Below are positions 1 through 12,795 of a stretch of 64,000 bases of DNA, piece by piece. A program made the position numbers and the translations under genes. The notes below the pieces were generated by a model. It worked only from the letters and a program-made list of their open reading frames with translations. It had not been told where the DNA came from and searched no databases. This DNA is from Thunnus maccoyii. Lineage: Eukaryota > Chordata > Actinopteri > Scombriformes > Scombridae. Positions within the stretch are counted from its first letter, which is position 1; each line of letters opens with the position of its first letter. The stretch lies in assembly GCF_910596095.1 (NCBI RefSeq), contig NC_056543.1, positions 23,136,542-23,200,541 of the forward strand, written 5' to 3'.

Positions 1-3000
1 CTGCAACACACAAAATAACTTTTTTTTTTTAATTCAACGTGACTGTCAATATACACTCTCATGTATAATGTACATTTTAGTCCAAAATCAGTTGTTTGTT
101 TTTTTCTGAGGGACGGAATTTAAGTGATTTAGTTTTGGGCAGCCGTGGCATCTCATAGGCCTCGTACATATGGTTTTTAGCTATGGCATCATTTCTGCAC
201 ATCATCATCCTGCAGAGAAGCAGGCAGAACAGAACATCTTCCCAGCTATAGAGTGGCGTTTTTAGGCTGCTATCTGAACGGTATCCCTAGTTAAGCTGCT
301 TTCTCTGGGGCTCCAGAGAGCTGAAGTCTGTGCTACATCCCTCTATGAGAGAATGCCTGTGCTGAAAGCAAATACACATTCAAATGTGTGTGCATGCAGA
401 AAGCTGAAGCCAAACTGTCAGATGTATGTGATGGGGGCAAGAGCAGCAGTTTGGTGAGAAGAGACTGCAGAGCAAACACCGTCTCTGGCTCTGAGCAGCT
501 CTGCCTCTCTGGCCTGATTTGCTTTGTAATGCTCTTTCTCTGAAGTTGCTCGTCAATTCGGTGCCTTATCAGTCACAGCAGCAATTAAATGATTTACTAC
601 TATATTACAATATTAAATCTTCATGATCTGGATATAGTCAGGAGCACTACTCCTGATCAGATATTCAGGACGGGTGCACAAACTGAGCAATGGATCTGAA
701 GTTTCAAAAGTCGAGCCTGAGGGATGACATATTTTTGTTTCAAGCTTTTTGAAGCTGAAATACGGTGTTTTGTGAGTTTTCAGAAAATCCACACAGTTCT
801 GCCTCACAGATTGATTCCTTATACAGAGACCACAATTCTTAAGTTGCGTTAGTTTGAGTGAAAACAATGTAATGGAAATGATTTAGATTTTCATTTCGGT
901 GCTGTGGGATTAGCTGTGGATATGTGGCTTCACCAAAGAGCTTCTAGTCACCTCAGGAAAATCATATTAAATGTTTTCTTGATTCTCATGTTATCAGTGC
1001 TTTGTTAGGATGAAGATCAGGTCTTTTTTTTGTCTTCTTTCATTACTGATACGTAGTTTTGTCTTTGCTCGACTCTGGTGGACTGATTTGTGTGCGTGAT
1101 GTTCAGGGACCTACAGTGAAATACACATCATATTGTGTGCAAATAGAATCTATTACACGAGGTTCTAAAAGCTTTTACTGTAATATTCCTCACTTTCCTT
1201 TTTCCTAATTTTCTACTGATAACAAAATCCTCCTCTGTTCATGCGCACAGTTTATTTCTCTCTCCCTCCACCTTTTGTCTACCTAGCTTTGCACTGCATC
1301 ATAGTACAAAATCAATGTATTAACCAAGTGTGTGAAAAGTGCTACAGAAGACGAGACCCTCAAATATAGCTGGTCCTGTGCACAAATACATTCAACATCT
1401 TACCCTCCTGTATACATTATTCAGCAAACGTCAGGAATGCCTAGAGGACAAAAGGACAAAAGGACCCTATGAAAACCAAGAATGATGGTTGGGTAAAGCA
1501 GAGGGGAGGAGGTAAACACTTTGGTCATTTAGCTGCACAGCTGTGGCAGGGTACGTGTGTGTATATGTGTTTGTGTGTGTGTGTGTGCGGAGTAGCTGTA
1601 TTCCCCTGGTTTGTTTGAACGAGGACATTTGCAGCGTGACTTGAAGAGGTGTTAATTTTACGAGGTGTGCTTTGTGATAAAAGCTGCGTTTAGGGAGCCG
1701 AGGAGCTGCAAATGTTTTTCCCTTTCACTGAGAAACCACAACGTCAGTAGAGTTACCAAGATTGAGTGCAAGGGTACTGCTGGCTTAAGTATAAATTTGT
1801 TAATGGTTTGCGGTGCAGGGGAGGAAGGCAGAGTGGTTTGCCAAACATGTTCAGTGGGATTTAAACACTAGCTTTTGGTCAGACTGCCTGTTTTTTATCC
1901 AGAGGGACAAAGTAAAATCTAATTTGGGTGAGTAAGTGAATATTTTAGGTTCTAGATGCTTTTTTTACACACACAACCATGCCGCGCAAGCAAGGTAAAT
2001 ACACATGCACGTGTGCTCACATAGGAGCACTTTACACACCAACAGATCCACGTGATCAATACCATTTGACCTCCCGTATCTCATCAGTGTTTGACTTTTT
2101 CTGTAGTTCCTTTCCTTGGTCTGTTTGCAAGGTAGTTTAGTCTTGCCCCCTAACCTCCATGGCAGTCGGCAAGGTCACTGAGTGGCTTCAGGTCACTGAA
2201 CCGGGATGTTTCCAAAGGGAGAGAAAGGGCAGCGAGGGCAAGCACACAGACGGAGACATAGAGGAGATAAATGAGAGTGAAGATGGTGCCAAACAGACGT
2301 TGCTCTGTTCACACAGAGACAAAGGGAGATGGTGAGAAGAAAGCTGTCTGTATCTGACAGAAGAGAGAGTATAGACAGATGTGTCTAGAGGAATGGGGAT
2401 AGTCTACGCAGAACTAATATTTCTATCTTATTCTAATGCTTGGGAGGAGAGATTAACAAGTGCTTTCGAGGAAGAACGTTGCACACTGACTCCTCAGTCT
2501 GTCAGCTGACCTCATTTTCATCTGTCACTGTGTGCGTAGGAGTTGGTGTATGCTTTTATGACAATATAAAACCAGGTGTGTTTCCATAAGTGAGGAATCA
2601 GCCAACTGCCACTCTCATTTATTATCTTTAACTCTTCTCTATTTCCTGTCCTACATTGTTAGGTGCAAAGGAATTAATAACATTTACATGAATTACATTG
2701 TGCAGAGCTTCATATTTTTGACACTAGCAATATGATTGCAGCCTGCCTTCCTTTCTTACTCCAAAATAATATCTCATCCTACATTACAGAAATAAATTAA
2801 AATATTTATTAAATTTCTCCTAAATCCAAATATGACTCTTGAAACTAACCAAATGCTCCAGAGATCAGTGTTACACAGACCTGTAGTATGTTTGGAGTTA
2901 TACAGTATCTCCACAATATAATAATTACACCCTTATTACTATGTTTAATGATAGCACTAATAAGCATCATATCATATGCAGAAAATAAGTCATTCCCAAG

Positions 3001-3489
3001 CAAACAAACTTGCCTCAATAACTTTCAGTTTTCTCTTTTAAAAAATATTTTAAATTTGAAACTTTTTTGCAGTGAATAATTTTAAAAATCATGTTTGAGG
3101 CTGCCTAATGAAAATATCTGTGTTTAGTGTTCCCTCACTATCTCCTTCCAGCATGTAATGGTAAATCAGAAGTATTAAGGAAGCTGGTGTTCATTACAAC
3201 ATACTGTAGTTTTGATAGCCTTATTCTTTCTTTACACATTTGTTCAGGAGGGTTGCACAGCTGCTGCGGTTTTAATGAGATTCTGGTGATCGAAGCTTAT
3301 ATAAACCTCAGTGGCCAACACCTCAACTTCCGCAGGGTGAAGGAAAAGTCAGCAAAAAACAACAGCTTATAGACATATGATGCCCATGAGTCCTTTCTCA
3401 CGTTGCACACCTGATGGACAATTTACTGTGTTTCGTTTATGTAAAATGTCAAAAAGATGGACATCTGGAAGTAGTCGGGAAACAGAGGC

Positions 3490-3492
3490 ACA

Positions 3493-3545
<53 letters not shown>

Positions 3546-3588
3546 ACACACATACACACACACATACACACACATATACACATACATA
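3490..3588. repeat. (CA)n microsatellite, interrupted by CATA steps
   Basis: This is a pure CA run of about 50 bases followed by CA blocks broken by TA steps, ending near a TACATAG. It is a typical teleost dinucleotide repeat. The long His/Thr or Val/Cys open frames over it are artefacts of the repeat. Confidence 0.97.
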
Positions 3589-6068
3589 GTAGACTACTTT
3601 GCTTATTTTTGAGACTGTCTGGGCCAAGCAGGACATGCTGAGAGCTTAGTGGTGTATGACCAGCCACACATGATTCTGGCAGCAGATGTAGCCGCATGTC
3701 CCCCTGGGCTAATTTATTATATATTTAATTTCAGTGACAGAACTCACTCAAGGTAATGAGATGTGGCAGGTGTGAAAAGTAGTGCATTTCATTTTATAAC
3801 CATATATTTCTTTTTTTTTTTTTAGGATTTTCTTTATATACTGACTGATTTATAAGAATATAAGAATATATTACTGAATATTCTACACATATGGTAGCAT
3901 CCATAACCTGAGCAAATTTGCAATTGTTGCCCCTAAATGGGCTTGGGGAAAAAAATCATATACAGTGCAATAAAAGAATACATACAATACACAAGTAATA
4001 GGACTTTTTCTATTGGACAATTTTCATCATTTTGACTTTCCATAGGAAAAGTGTTACTAATTGATATCACAATACTAGGACCCTGAATGTGAAGCATTAT
4101 TTTTATTATTTACATCTGTGCTAAACTGGTAAACTCCTACTGTGACATGTCAAAATGATTTTAGAATTATTTTTTTTTTAATACATGTACCATTCATTCA
4201 GAGAAAGTCATCTGATCACCCATGAATACATGCCTGATCATTTTTTAAAAACAGCTTCAACTTGGTGTTAAAATGGCCCCAGCTGTGATCTATAATTGCA
4301 CAAATAAATGTCCATTGTTCTTTTTTCTACAATCTCCTCTGTATGTGTGCATGTGTGTCTCATAAGCAAACCAGTATGGAAACATGTGTGAAGTGCGTGA
4401 CACACTGATGACATCTGCCTGGCATGAAAATGTAAAACACGGTTGCTGTTTCAGTTTAGTCACTGTTACAAACCACTGCTTGTCAGAAAGTCATCATGTG
4501 GAGTTAAATTGATTTTGCACCAGTGTGTGGAAAAATTAAACTGTAAATCCTACAAACGTGAGAAACTACTCACAACACGCTGCTCACGCCATGTCTGCAC
4601 ACAGCTGTGGCACGTTTACTCTATAAGTGACTTCATGTCTGCCATCTGTGTGGATACAGATAGAGGGAAGACACTGGCGCTTAAAAATAAATTGAACAGG
4701 TGTAACAAGCTTCTTTGCAGTCACTTTGTTGGAACTACAGCCTTCTTTTTTTGTTTTCTCTAATAACAAGTTAAGATGTGGAAATTGCTGGTTAATGTTT
4801 ATGTCAGAGTCTGAAAGTGACCCTACTGTATGAATAAGTCACTTGGGAGGTAACACTTATGTTGAATAATGTGTTAGAGAAAAGCACACCAGGTAAAGAC
4901 AGAAGGTGTTTCCATCACTATGTGATCACCATGACGACGTTATGGTGTTGCTATGTGACACTGAACAGACCCTCGTTGTTCGGTCCTTCTGATCTGTAGT
5001 CGCAAGTTTTTTGTCAGAATATTTCCACCCCTTTAAAAACACACACACGTACTGACACTGAGCTGGGACCTTCCTACAAGCTAGTGAAACTGTCACATTT
5101 ATTTACTTAAACCTTTTTATGTATGTATACACGGTCATGTTTGGGCACACACTTACATTATGTATCATTATGTATCATGTGTTATTTCTAATGTGTTGGA
5201 TATTACTGAGGACCCTGTTGTCTCTTTGCTTTTCTGAAATCACTAAGAAAGCTTATTTATAAACTATCATACCATTACATTATTATGTCATTTACATTTT
5301 CTGTTAAATAACAAGTTTTAGGCTGGCCAGAGAAAACATGGTCAACATTGCTTTTGTCATCTCATCTCAACTGTTTGGTGATTTTGTTAGGAAAGTGTAT
5401 TTGTCAAAAGTGCACTGGATGCAGGCTTCCCTCAGTGCCATTATTACTAATATTTTTGTAATAATTGAAGCATACCTAATGATAAGCTATTCCCTGCTAC
5501 CATGAATATGGACCAAAGCGGCAATATTTCACACACATAAATTTTGTGTTTTGATAAAGCTGTGAATAAAATAAAAATTTGAATTATCATATTACCATTG
5601 TATTGCCATTATCCCAGTAATGACAAAAATGAGATGTTGTTCATAATTAAATCAAAATTGTTCAGCTGTATGATCTGACTGTCTTGTTATAGTACTTCTT
5701 CTGTTATAATAATGAAAGTGTCTGTGTTCGGCATGCCAGTAGATAGTTGGTGAACATTTACACCTTCCTCACGAAACCTCAAAACACTCATAGGCTCTGT
5801 GACACTTTTGCTGGATTTCTGGACTCTGAGTGTTTGTTGGCAAAAGTGTGTCTGAATATTTTGCCCTGACAAATGTCTCAGGATCAATGCACCTCTTTCT
5901 TCTAACGCTCACCACCCAACTCTTAGAGGTCTTTCATTTGTTTCCTGCTTGCAGTATACATGCAAGTATATGTGTCACCCTCTGTAAAGAACTATTGATG
6001 CTCTTTGTTGGTACAGAGAAATTAATTTTAAAAATTACTATACTGATGATAAAGCATTTTAACTAATG

Positions 6069-6126
6069 TAAAGTGTCTTTGAGTACCCTGAAAAGCACTC
6101 TATAAATAAAATGTGTTATTATTATT
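6069..6126 (+). repeat. Probable 3' tail of a SINE or LINE
   Basis: The segment reads as a decayed version of the common fish retroposon tail: a CTTTGAG..CTGAAAAG..CTATAAATAAAATG core followed by a short (TTA)n run. Only the tail is visible and no body or RNA polymerase III promoter boxes were recognised, so the family is uncertain. Confidence 0.4.
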
Positions 6127-7707
6127 AACCATCCATTTGCTAATTTATTTAGTTAGATGTTATCTGAATGTGTCTTCCATAACTGAAACATCTTCAAGGC
6201 TTGTCTTGCCTCTGTATATTTCTATTATCACTCTATCTCTATTAGCTTGTATTGGCCTCCATAGCATGGAAATCTAAACTAATCCTCACACATAGAATGG
6301 GAAACGCTTGATGCTCAGTTTAGCCTGTGACACACCTCACAGTTAGAGAACAGTGTAATACTCGTCCATTCCCTCCACTTATAAATTGTCTTTAGATCTC
6401 ACAGCTTCACATTGTTGATGAGGATACTGGGAACAGTGGGCAAACATAAATTCCATCTCTCATTGGGAAAACTCAGTGACATTATTCTGGGCTCTTTGGC
6501 ATGTCTGACTTTTGCCACCATAGAAACTGGGTTAGCTTCCTTCAAAGGCCAGCTCTCATCAGGGGAGACAGTGGCATGGTCATGTCAAAATCACCAGTCC
6601 ACTGAGAAAAGGTCAAAGATCTAAAGAGCCGGTGATGGAGTGGACAGTAAGGATATGGTTTGGGATTTGAATTAGAAAAACCTCACATGAGTTGGCTATA
6701 ATAAAAATGGGAGTGATCGTGTGTTGAACCTGGGTGGAGAGTGTGGCAGGGGATGAGTAGACTGACACTGAGATGGAAATATCAGTTGTAAAGAATGACA
6801 GAATAACAGAAGTAAACCACTCAGAGGAGCAGCTGAGGGCCTTATTCAATAACTGTGGAGCCAAAGAAAACCCCTTCACCTTGCAGAAAGCTTAGGGGAT
6901 AAATAATGGGTGTAAGGCATATAGTCTGAACTGCACAGCTGGACCGTAACTCTGTTTGCTCAAAAATGTACTTGTTCAGCCAGACATCTGAATGCAGGCC
7001 AAACAGAGAAAAAAGACATCAAGCAGGCATCGTCACATCAACGGGTTCTTCCTCACTGGTGTTTAGCTGAGAGGACAAGCACTGTTTTGAGGTTTGAGGG
7101 GGGAAGTGTGTTGTTTGTACTTCTGACAAGCACTTGTAGGAGGCTGATATTTCTTATTACTTCTGTGCACCTTCTAGTCTCATCATCTCACTTGACTTTT
7201 AATGATGATTTTCATTGTCTGTCTGAATACATTGCAGTAATGCAGATAAAAAGAAAAAAAAATAGTGTCAGGCCATTAATATATATTCTTGCATATTCTC
7301 CATTCTCCTGTCATGCATTCAGGCCATGTAAATCCTATACATCATGTATGATACATTATCCGTAGACAATTACGACTAAATTATTACACCCTGTAATAAT
7401 ATATACATCAGCATAATGGCACCTTTGTGTTGTCATTTAGGTGGTAGGTAATTGTGGCAGTGGTATTTAAACAGTTGTCCCAAAGGCATCACATTTTTTC
7501 TGCTCAAAATTTGTTTTCTAAAAATTCTTGCAGGGGAAGTTTCAGCCCAACAAATTGACATCAGTATAAATTTAATATTCTGTCTGGTATTTACTGTGGC
7601 TCCCTCTTGTGGACAACTGTACTAACTACAGTTCATCCATGCTTAGCCTGTGAGTGCTTAGTTTGTGGTACAGATGTCTACTTTAATCAAATGTAAATGG
7701 TATACAC

Positions 7708-7732
7708 TTAAAGGACCTATTTACTCCTTTAA
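7708..7732. repeat. Short TTAAAGGA...TCCTTTAA palindrome
   Basis: An exact 8-base inverted repeat, TTAAAGGA at 7708-7715 and TCCTTTAA at 7725-7732, encloses 9 bases. The same octamer begins the MITEs at 36665 and 62813, so this may be an internally deleted element. It could also be chance. Confidence 0.35.
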
Positions 7733-8085
7733 TTTGATCTATTTTGATGCACCAATACCGAAGTTGAGCAAAGAAATAGCCCAATGATCCCTGACATCTA
7801 TGACAATATTACATAGTTGACATGCTGCAAGCACACATTCTAAGTGCAACTGAAAAACCAGTCCACCTTGGCATTGTGTAGTTCCAAGGTAAATGCAGCA
7901 GAGGGAGACAGAGTGTGGCCTCCTTTTGTCTGCACTTTGCAAATGAGGCCATACACTAGACTCACACTTGAAGACATTAATGATATTTCAAGAAATCTTA
8001 GATTGATACTACACCAATGTTTGATCTAAAAGGAAAAGGATCTTAATACATATTTTCTCCTCTACCTTCTGTACAGGCCTTGGCC

Positions 8086-8380
8086 ATGCCTCCCCTCCCT
8101 GCCCCCCTCTTCCGGACACTGCTACAGCTTGTAGTTCTTACTTATGTGAGTGGTGGGGCATACTATGGACACAAGCAACACCCTCAGCCATACCAGCCCA
8201 TGCAGCACCTCCAACACATGGGCGTGGCCAAAGAAGGCTTTCCCCAGCAACAGTACCATGGCAAAGAGGTGCCCTATATGCAGTATCCCCACTACAGGAA
8301 GGAGCTACCCCAGATGCCCATGCTCAAGGGCAAAGAAAATGCTCGTAAAGGTATCAGCTATAATGGTGGACAAGACAAAG
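8086..8380 (+). CDS. col8a1: col8a1 coding exon 1: signal peptide and NC2 domain
   Basis: The exon starts after the acceptor CTTCTGTACAG (ends 8076). It has nine 5' UTR bases, then ATG at 8086, and ends AAAG|GTGAGA at 8380. It encodes 98 residues plus one base: a leucine-rich signal segment, then a His/Gln/Pro/Tyr-rich non-collagenous domain with lysine-rich spots. The leftover G joins GT of the next exon to give Gly, the first residue of the GQTVPSG linker. Confidence 0.93.
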
Positions 8381-8571
8381 GTGAGAAAGTCAACATTTTA
8401 AACAAACAGTAACCAACAAATTTCTAAAACATATACATTTAGATTTTGTTTTAGAATGTGAAATGACCTGCTGAAGCATGACAAGCACATGTCATTGCTT
8501 ATATTGTTTCTTCAAGTGTCAGAAAAGAAATATTTATGGGTAAGTGTTTTTACACCCAACTGTATGTCGAT

Positions 8572-8618
<47 letters not shown>

Positions 8619-10629
8619 CAACCAAACTACCACATTTTGCTCATGTATTTTCAAATTCATCAGTTCTGGTTGCTCATTTCTCACAGGTCAGACAGTCCCC
8701 AGTGGTGCTGAGGGTATTCCTCAAGGAGGGCAAGGCCCAGCTGGGCCACCTGGACCTGAGGGACCTGCAGGACCTGCAGGACCACCTGGACCTCCAGGAA
8801 ATGGACAGCCAGGACCAGCAGGGAGATCAGGACCTCCCGGTCCACCAGGAGAGCCTGGAGTAGGTAAACCAGGTTTGCCAGGACTACCAGGCAAACCAGG
8901 GGGAAATGGTGAGGTTGGACCACAAGGAGAAATGGGCCCAAGGGGTGAAGAAGGGCCAGCTGGACAGCCAGGGCCTCAGGGTCCACCAGGACCACCTGGG
9001 CTACCAGGAATAGGTAAACCAGGTGTACAAGGATTGCCAGGCCAACCAGGACCCAAAGGAGAGCCAGGTCACAAAGGTCTGCCAGGACTACCAGGATTAC
9101 CGGGACCCAAAGGAGACAAAGGAATGGGCCAGCCGGGACAACCTGGTCACAAAGGGCTTCCAGGGCCCCCAGGACCTGCTGGCCCAAGAGGGCTGCCTGG
9201 TTTTGGAAAACCTGGGTTGAATGGGATGCCAGGCCCACAAGGACCACCAGGAGAGAAAGGTCATCCTGGAGAAAAGGGACCAGCTGGGCTACCTGGTGAA
9301 GGAGGAGAGCCTGGCCCACCAGGTCTACCTGGCCAAGGAAAACCAGGTCAAAATGGCCTGCCAGGACAGCCTGGATTACCAGGTGGGAAAGGTCATCCAG
9401 GACCACCAGGCTTGCCAGGAAAGCCAGGACTGCCTGGATTTGGTAAACCAGGACTCCCAGGACCAAAAGGTGATAAAGGTATGGGTGGGCCACCTGGACC
9501 TCCAGGACTGAAAGGAGATAAGGGCCATGGAGGACTACCTGGTATGCTTGGACCCCCTGGACCAAATGGTCCTCCAGGTCCTCCAGGCCCTATGGGACCA
9601 CCAGGAGGTTTAGGTGCACCTGGTCCAAAAGGGGACTGTGGAGAGGGAGGACCTAAAGGGCTTGATGGAGCCCAGGGTGAAAGTGGTCCCCCTGGGATAC
9701 CTGGTAAGGATGGTCTGCCTGGGGAACGTGGAGAGCCAGGTCCAAGAGGTCCACCAGGACCGAGTGGTCCGAAAGGAGACGGTGGGCATAAAGGTCTACC
9801 TGGTCCCCCTGGTCCTCCTGGAATTCCTGGGCCGAAAGGACTCAGTGGATTACCTGGTGAAGTGGGACCCCAGGGTCCTAAAGGAATCCCTGGAATGGAT
9901 GGTGCAGCAGGACCAATTGGGCCTCCTGGTCTTCCTGGGCCAAAAGGAGATAGCGGCCAACCTGGTCCACCAGGCATCACAGGAGAGGGGAGTCCAGGTC
10001 TTCCTGGTCCCATAGGACCCCAAGGGAAAGAAGGTCCATCAGGACCCACTGGACAACGTGGTCAGCCTGGCCCTCCTGGACCACCAGGCCCACCTGGATT
10101 ACCTGGTCTGTCTCCTGACATGGCTGGAGTGCTCTCTGAGATGGGCCCTGGACTAGATGGTGTTAAAGCTGGTGGTTATGGTAAGAAGAAGTATGGAGGC
10201 ACTGGGGCAGAAGTCATGGGTGCTAGTGGGTTGGAAATGCCGGCATTCACAGCTATAGCAACAACCCCCTTTCCACCTGTGGACACTCCAGTAGTATTTG
10301 ACAAGCTCTTGTACAATGGTCGCCAAAACTACAACCCCCAAACAGGAATTTTCACTTGTGACATGCCTGGCATTTATTACTTTGCCTACCACATTCATTG
10401 CAAAGGAGGTAATGTGTGGGTGGCTTTGATGAGGAACAATGAGCCAGTGATGTATACATACGATGAATACAAAAAGAGTTTCCTAGATCAAGCATCAGGG
10501 AGCGCAGTATTACCTTTACAACCTGGGGACACTGTGTATATTCAGCTGCCCTCAGATCAGGCCGCAGGACTTTATGCTGGGCAGTATGTGCACTCCTCCT
10601 TTTCTGGGTATTTGTTATATCCGATGTAA
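8086..10629 (+). CDS. col8a1: Collagen type VIII alpha-1 chain
   Basis: This is a short-chain, network-forming collagen of basement membranes (endothelium, Descemet's membrane in vertebrates), secreted as trimers. Coding joins 8086-8380 and 8687-10629 (phase 1 intron, GT-AG) and gives 745 residues; human is 744 from memory. Order: a hydrophobic signal segment (about residues 5-25), a short NC2 domain with the GGAYYG motif, a Gly-X-Y triple helix with eight two-residue Gly-X interruptions (mostly of the GxGKPG type), and a C-terminal C1q/NC1 domain (about 616-745) with [19 protein letters not shown] and the ending SGYLLYPM. I chose ATG 8086 because it opens the exon just after the acceptor and leads directly into the signal sequence. 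Fish carry two col8a1 copies; I cannot tell which one this is. COL8A2 and COL10A1 are close relatives, but the NC2 and NC1 sequence fit alpha-1 best. Confidence 0.96.
8573..8617 (+). repeat. (GT)n microsatellite in col8a1 intron
   Basis: A near-perfect GT run lies in the 306-base intron between the two col8a1 coding exons, about 70 bases before the acceptor TTTCTCACAG. An open frame continues from this repeat into the collagen exon but is intronic. Length variation this close to a 3' splice site could affect splicing; that is inference. Confidence 0.96.
8687..10629 (+). CDS. col8a1: col8a1 coding exon 2: triple helix and C1q domain
   Basis: One 1943-base exon holds the whole triple helix and NC1 domain, which is the typical layout for short-chain collagens. 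It opens after TTTCTCACAG and ends with TAA at 10627-10629. The helix runs to about [11 protein letters not shown]; a linker with a short basic KKKYGG stretch leads into the C1q domain, which starts near MPAFTA (codon at 10237). The helix contains one cysteine (TGT at 9637-9639, about residue 416), unusual for this family. Open frames on the opposite strand are shadows of the Gly-Pro-rich codons. Confidence 0.95.
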
Positions 10630-12795
10630 GTCCGGCTTTAGTCTGAGCGGAGCACAAATGGGAGCACGGTTTTCTGTGATATAAAACATGATTATTGTCT
10701 TTTCATTTTAAAGTCAACAATCTGTTAATCTTGTCAGTAAAGATGAGAGGCCAGGATAAAATATCTCAAGGGAAATCTGAAGTGTGATGTTCTGTATATA
10801 CAGCAGCTTTAATACTGTAGAGCCATATAGCCCTGTGCAATTTGTTACAGCTCTGAAGATGTAAAAGAATGTGTGAAAAGGCATTCAAAGAACACCTCAA
10901 ATATTACTTACTTTCATTAGTCAAAAAACATAAGAGTGCAATTTGTAATTACAGTATGTATCAACACATGAAGGGAAAATGAGAGAAAACAAACAGTATA
11001 ATTCCAGTTACACTATTGCAACAGTGTCCCTGCTCCTCATTTCAAAACTGGCAGCTACCCCATGTGGCAAATAATGTGAAACACAACAGAAAACATGAAG
11101 ACATATTCACTTTGGTAGGAAATTTATATTTTTTCATGCATACCTTTGTGTAAATACAGTTTTTGTATTGATTGATAATGGCAAGAATGTAAAATAGGAA
11201 TGACGGTTCATTGAAGGTTGGTATTGTTGTAGTTCGTAGGTGTTTTAGAAGAAAGAATTTTCCGGTTGTGTAGCCTTAATTTTTATACAATCTTGGTTGA
11301 ATGGATTATTTCTGATTCTCATGAATTCCTAGTGGATTACCTAAATTAGAAATAAATAAGTATTTATCTTTTTACCAGTATTGTGTCAATTATATCACAC
11401 ATGAACAATATTCCAAATGAACAATGTCTAAACTATTATAAGAATTTCAATTAAATGTTATACACTTTCAGTATTGTACCATAAAACTCATAAGGCTGCA
11501 TTTGTTTTAGCTTCCTCAATAAATGTAGCAGTTTTTCAGGGAAAGTTAGGTAGGGATGAATCAATTTTTTAAATCCAGTGTGGGCACAACTTCAATTACA
11601 TCTACAAAATGGAAGGATATGAAAGTAAATTTGAAAGTGTGTGATGGCACTACATGTACCAGTTATTAGTGTTTCACTGTTAATGGACGTAGGATGGTGT
11701 ACATTTGGGCAGTGACTACATAAAATTACAATTAAAAGATTAAAATTAGATAATGACACACATGAAATATTACCTTAGCAAATGTGTTGCTGACTGACAA
11801 TTTCTCCCATGAGTAAGCTTCAAAGAGTAAGAATGTTACGTTAATTTTGTCTTAATGCTTGCTTAGGCCTGCTCTCAATAGCTATGATGCTGCAGGGGAT
11901 TTTTAACACATGTAGTGGGAACAATGGGCAAATCAGCTGTACAGGTTTATGGGTGTAATAGTGCTGTAAAGAAACTTGTTTATTTAAAATCACAGAGGTC
12001 AAACAACCACATCATTTGGCCCAGAATTGTGAAAACCACTCTTTACACTACATTAAACACTACACCACAGTATATGAAAAAGCGTACAGCATTTCTCTGT
12101 GACTAAATAAACTGTACTATACAAATATAACTCACACGTGGTAAATGTCAGAAAGCACAGACCCTGCCTGTGAATATGTACAGATGAACAGTTCTACTAC
12201 AATATAATACTCAACAGGTACTATGCAGTGTTCAAGTCCATCCTGCTGTTGGAAGAAAAGTCAAACAAATCTCTAAAGATTCGATCCAATAACTTTGCAT
12301 TTGACTTTTATTTCAAAACACATCAAAACCATTTCAGAGGTAAATTGTTACCTGATGTATTCTTACTTACTGTATGCTGATTATATTCTGTTACTGTTTT
12401 GTAAGCCAAGATTTTGAATTAGAATCATATGTTACATTTTTACTTGTAATGGCAGTTTCACAGTAACCTGGGTCTGTTTCATTAGGATGTCTCACTGGCA
12501 GATTTGCGGAGAATATAAACTAAATTTGCCTTTAAAATGGATCAAAAACAATGGAGTCTAAGTGAGTACTTAGTGAATATTGCAGCAATTCATACAACAA
12601 TTATGTCAATAATTTATTATTTTGACTGTATGAAAAGACTTTTTCAAGCATGAAAACTTTAAAGGAAAATACATATTTATCCTTTTAACCATGGTGCTAA
12701 TATTGTCAGTGTAACCAAAGAACTTATGTCTTTATGTTTCACATGTTATTGTTGTCTATGTTGTTTTTTTCTAAATAAAATTTCTTAATTAAAAA
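10630..12795 (+). other. col8a1: Probable long 3' UTR of col8a1
   Basis: No coding sequence is seen between the col8a1 stop and about 12.8 kb. The stretch is AT-rich with several ATTTA pentamers and AATAAA hexamers at 11351-11356, 11518-11523 and 12774-12779. The last is followed by a T-rich, GT-containing downstream element, so it is the best candidate for the distal cleavage site. The exact 3' end, and whether nearer sites are used, cannot be told from sequence. Confidence 0.55.
12774..12779 (+). terminator. col8a1: Candidate distal poly(A) signal of col8a1
   Basis: Canonical AATAAA followed within about 40 bases by a T-rich stretch containing TTTTGTATTTCT. It is the last good plus-strand signal before the intergenic DNA. 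Confidence 0.5.

Larger units (their letters stand above)
1..8076. other. Gene-poor region upstream of the col8a1 start exon
   Basis: I recognise no protein-coding exon here. All open frames are short and lack homology I can name. Because col8a1 coding starts immediately after a splice acceptor at 8075-8076, at least one non-coding 5' exon must lie upstream, so part of this stretch is probably col8a1 intron or promoter. I could not place that exon. The region holds a CA microsatellite (3490-3588), a SINE/LINE-like tail (6069-6126) and a small TTAAAGGA palindrome (7708-7732). The rest shows nothing I can name. Confidence 0.5.

Noticed and set aside
8681-10049. Long minus-strand open frames opposite the col8a1 helix
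   Set aside because: They are antisense shadows of GGN-CCN codon repeats, which rarely produce stops on the other strand.
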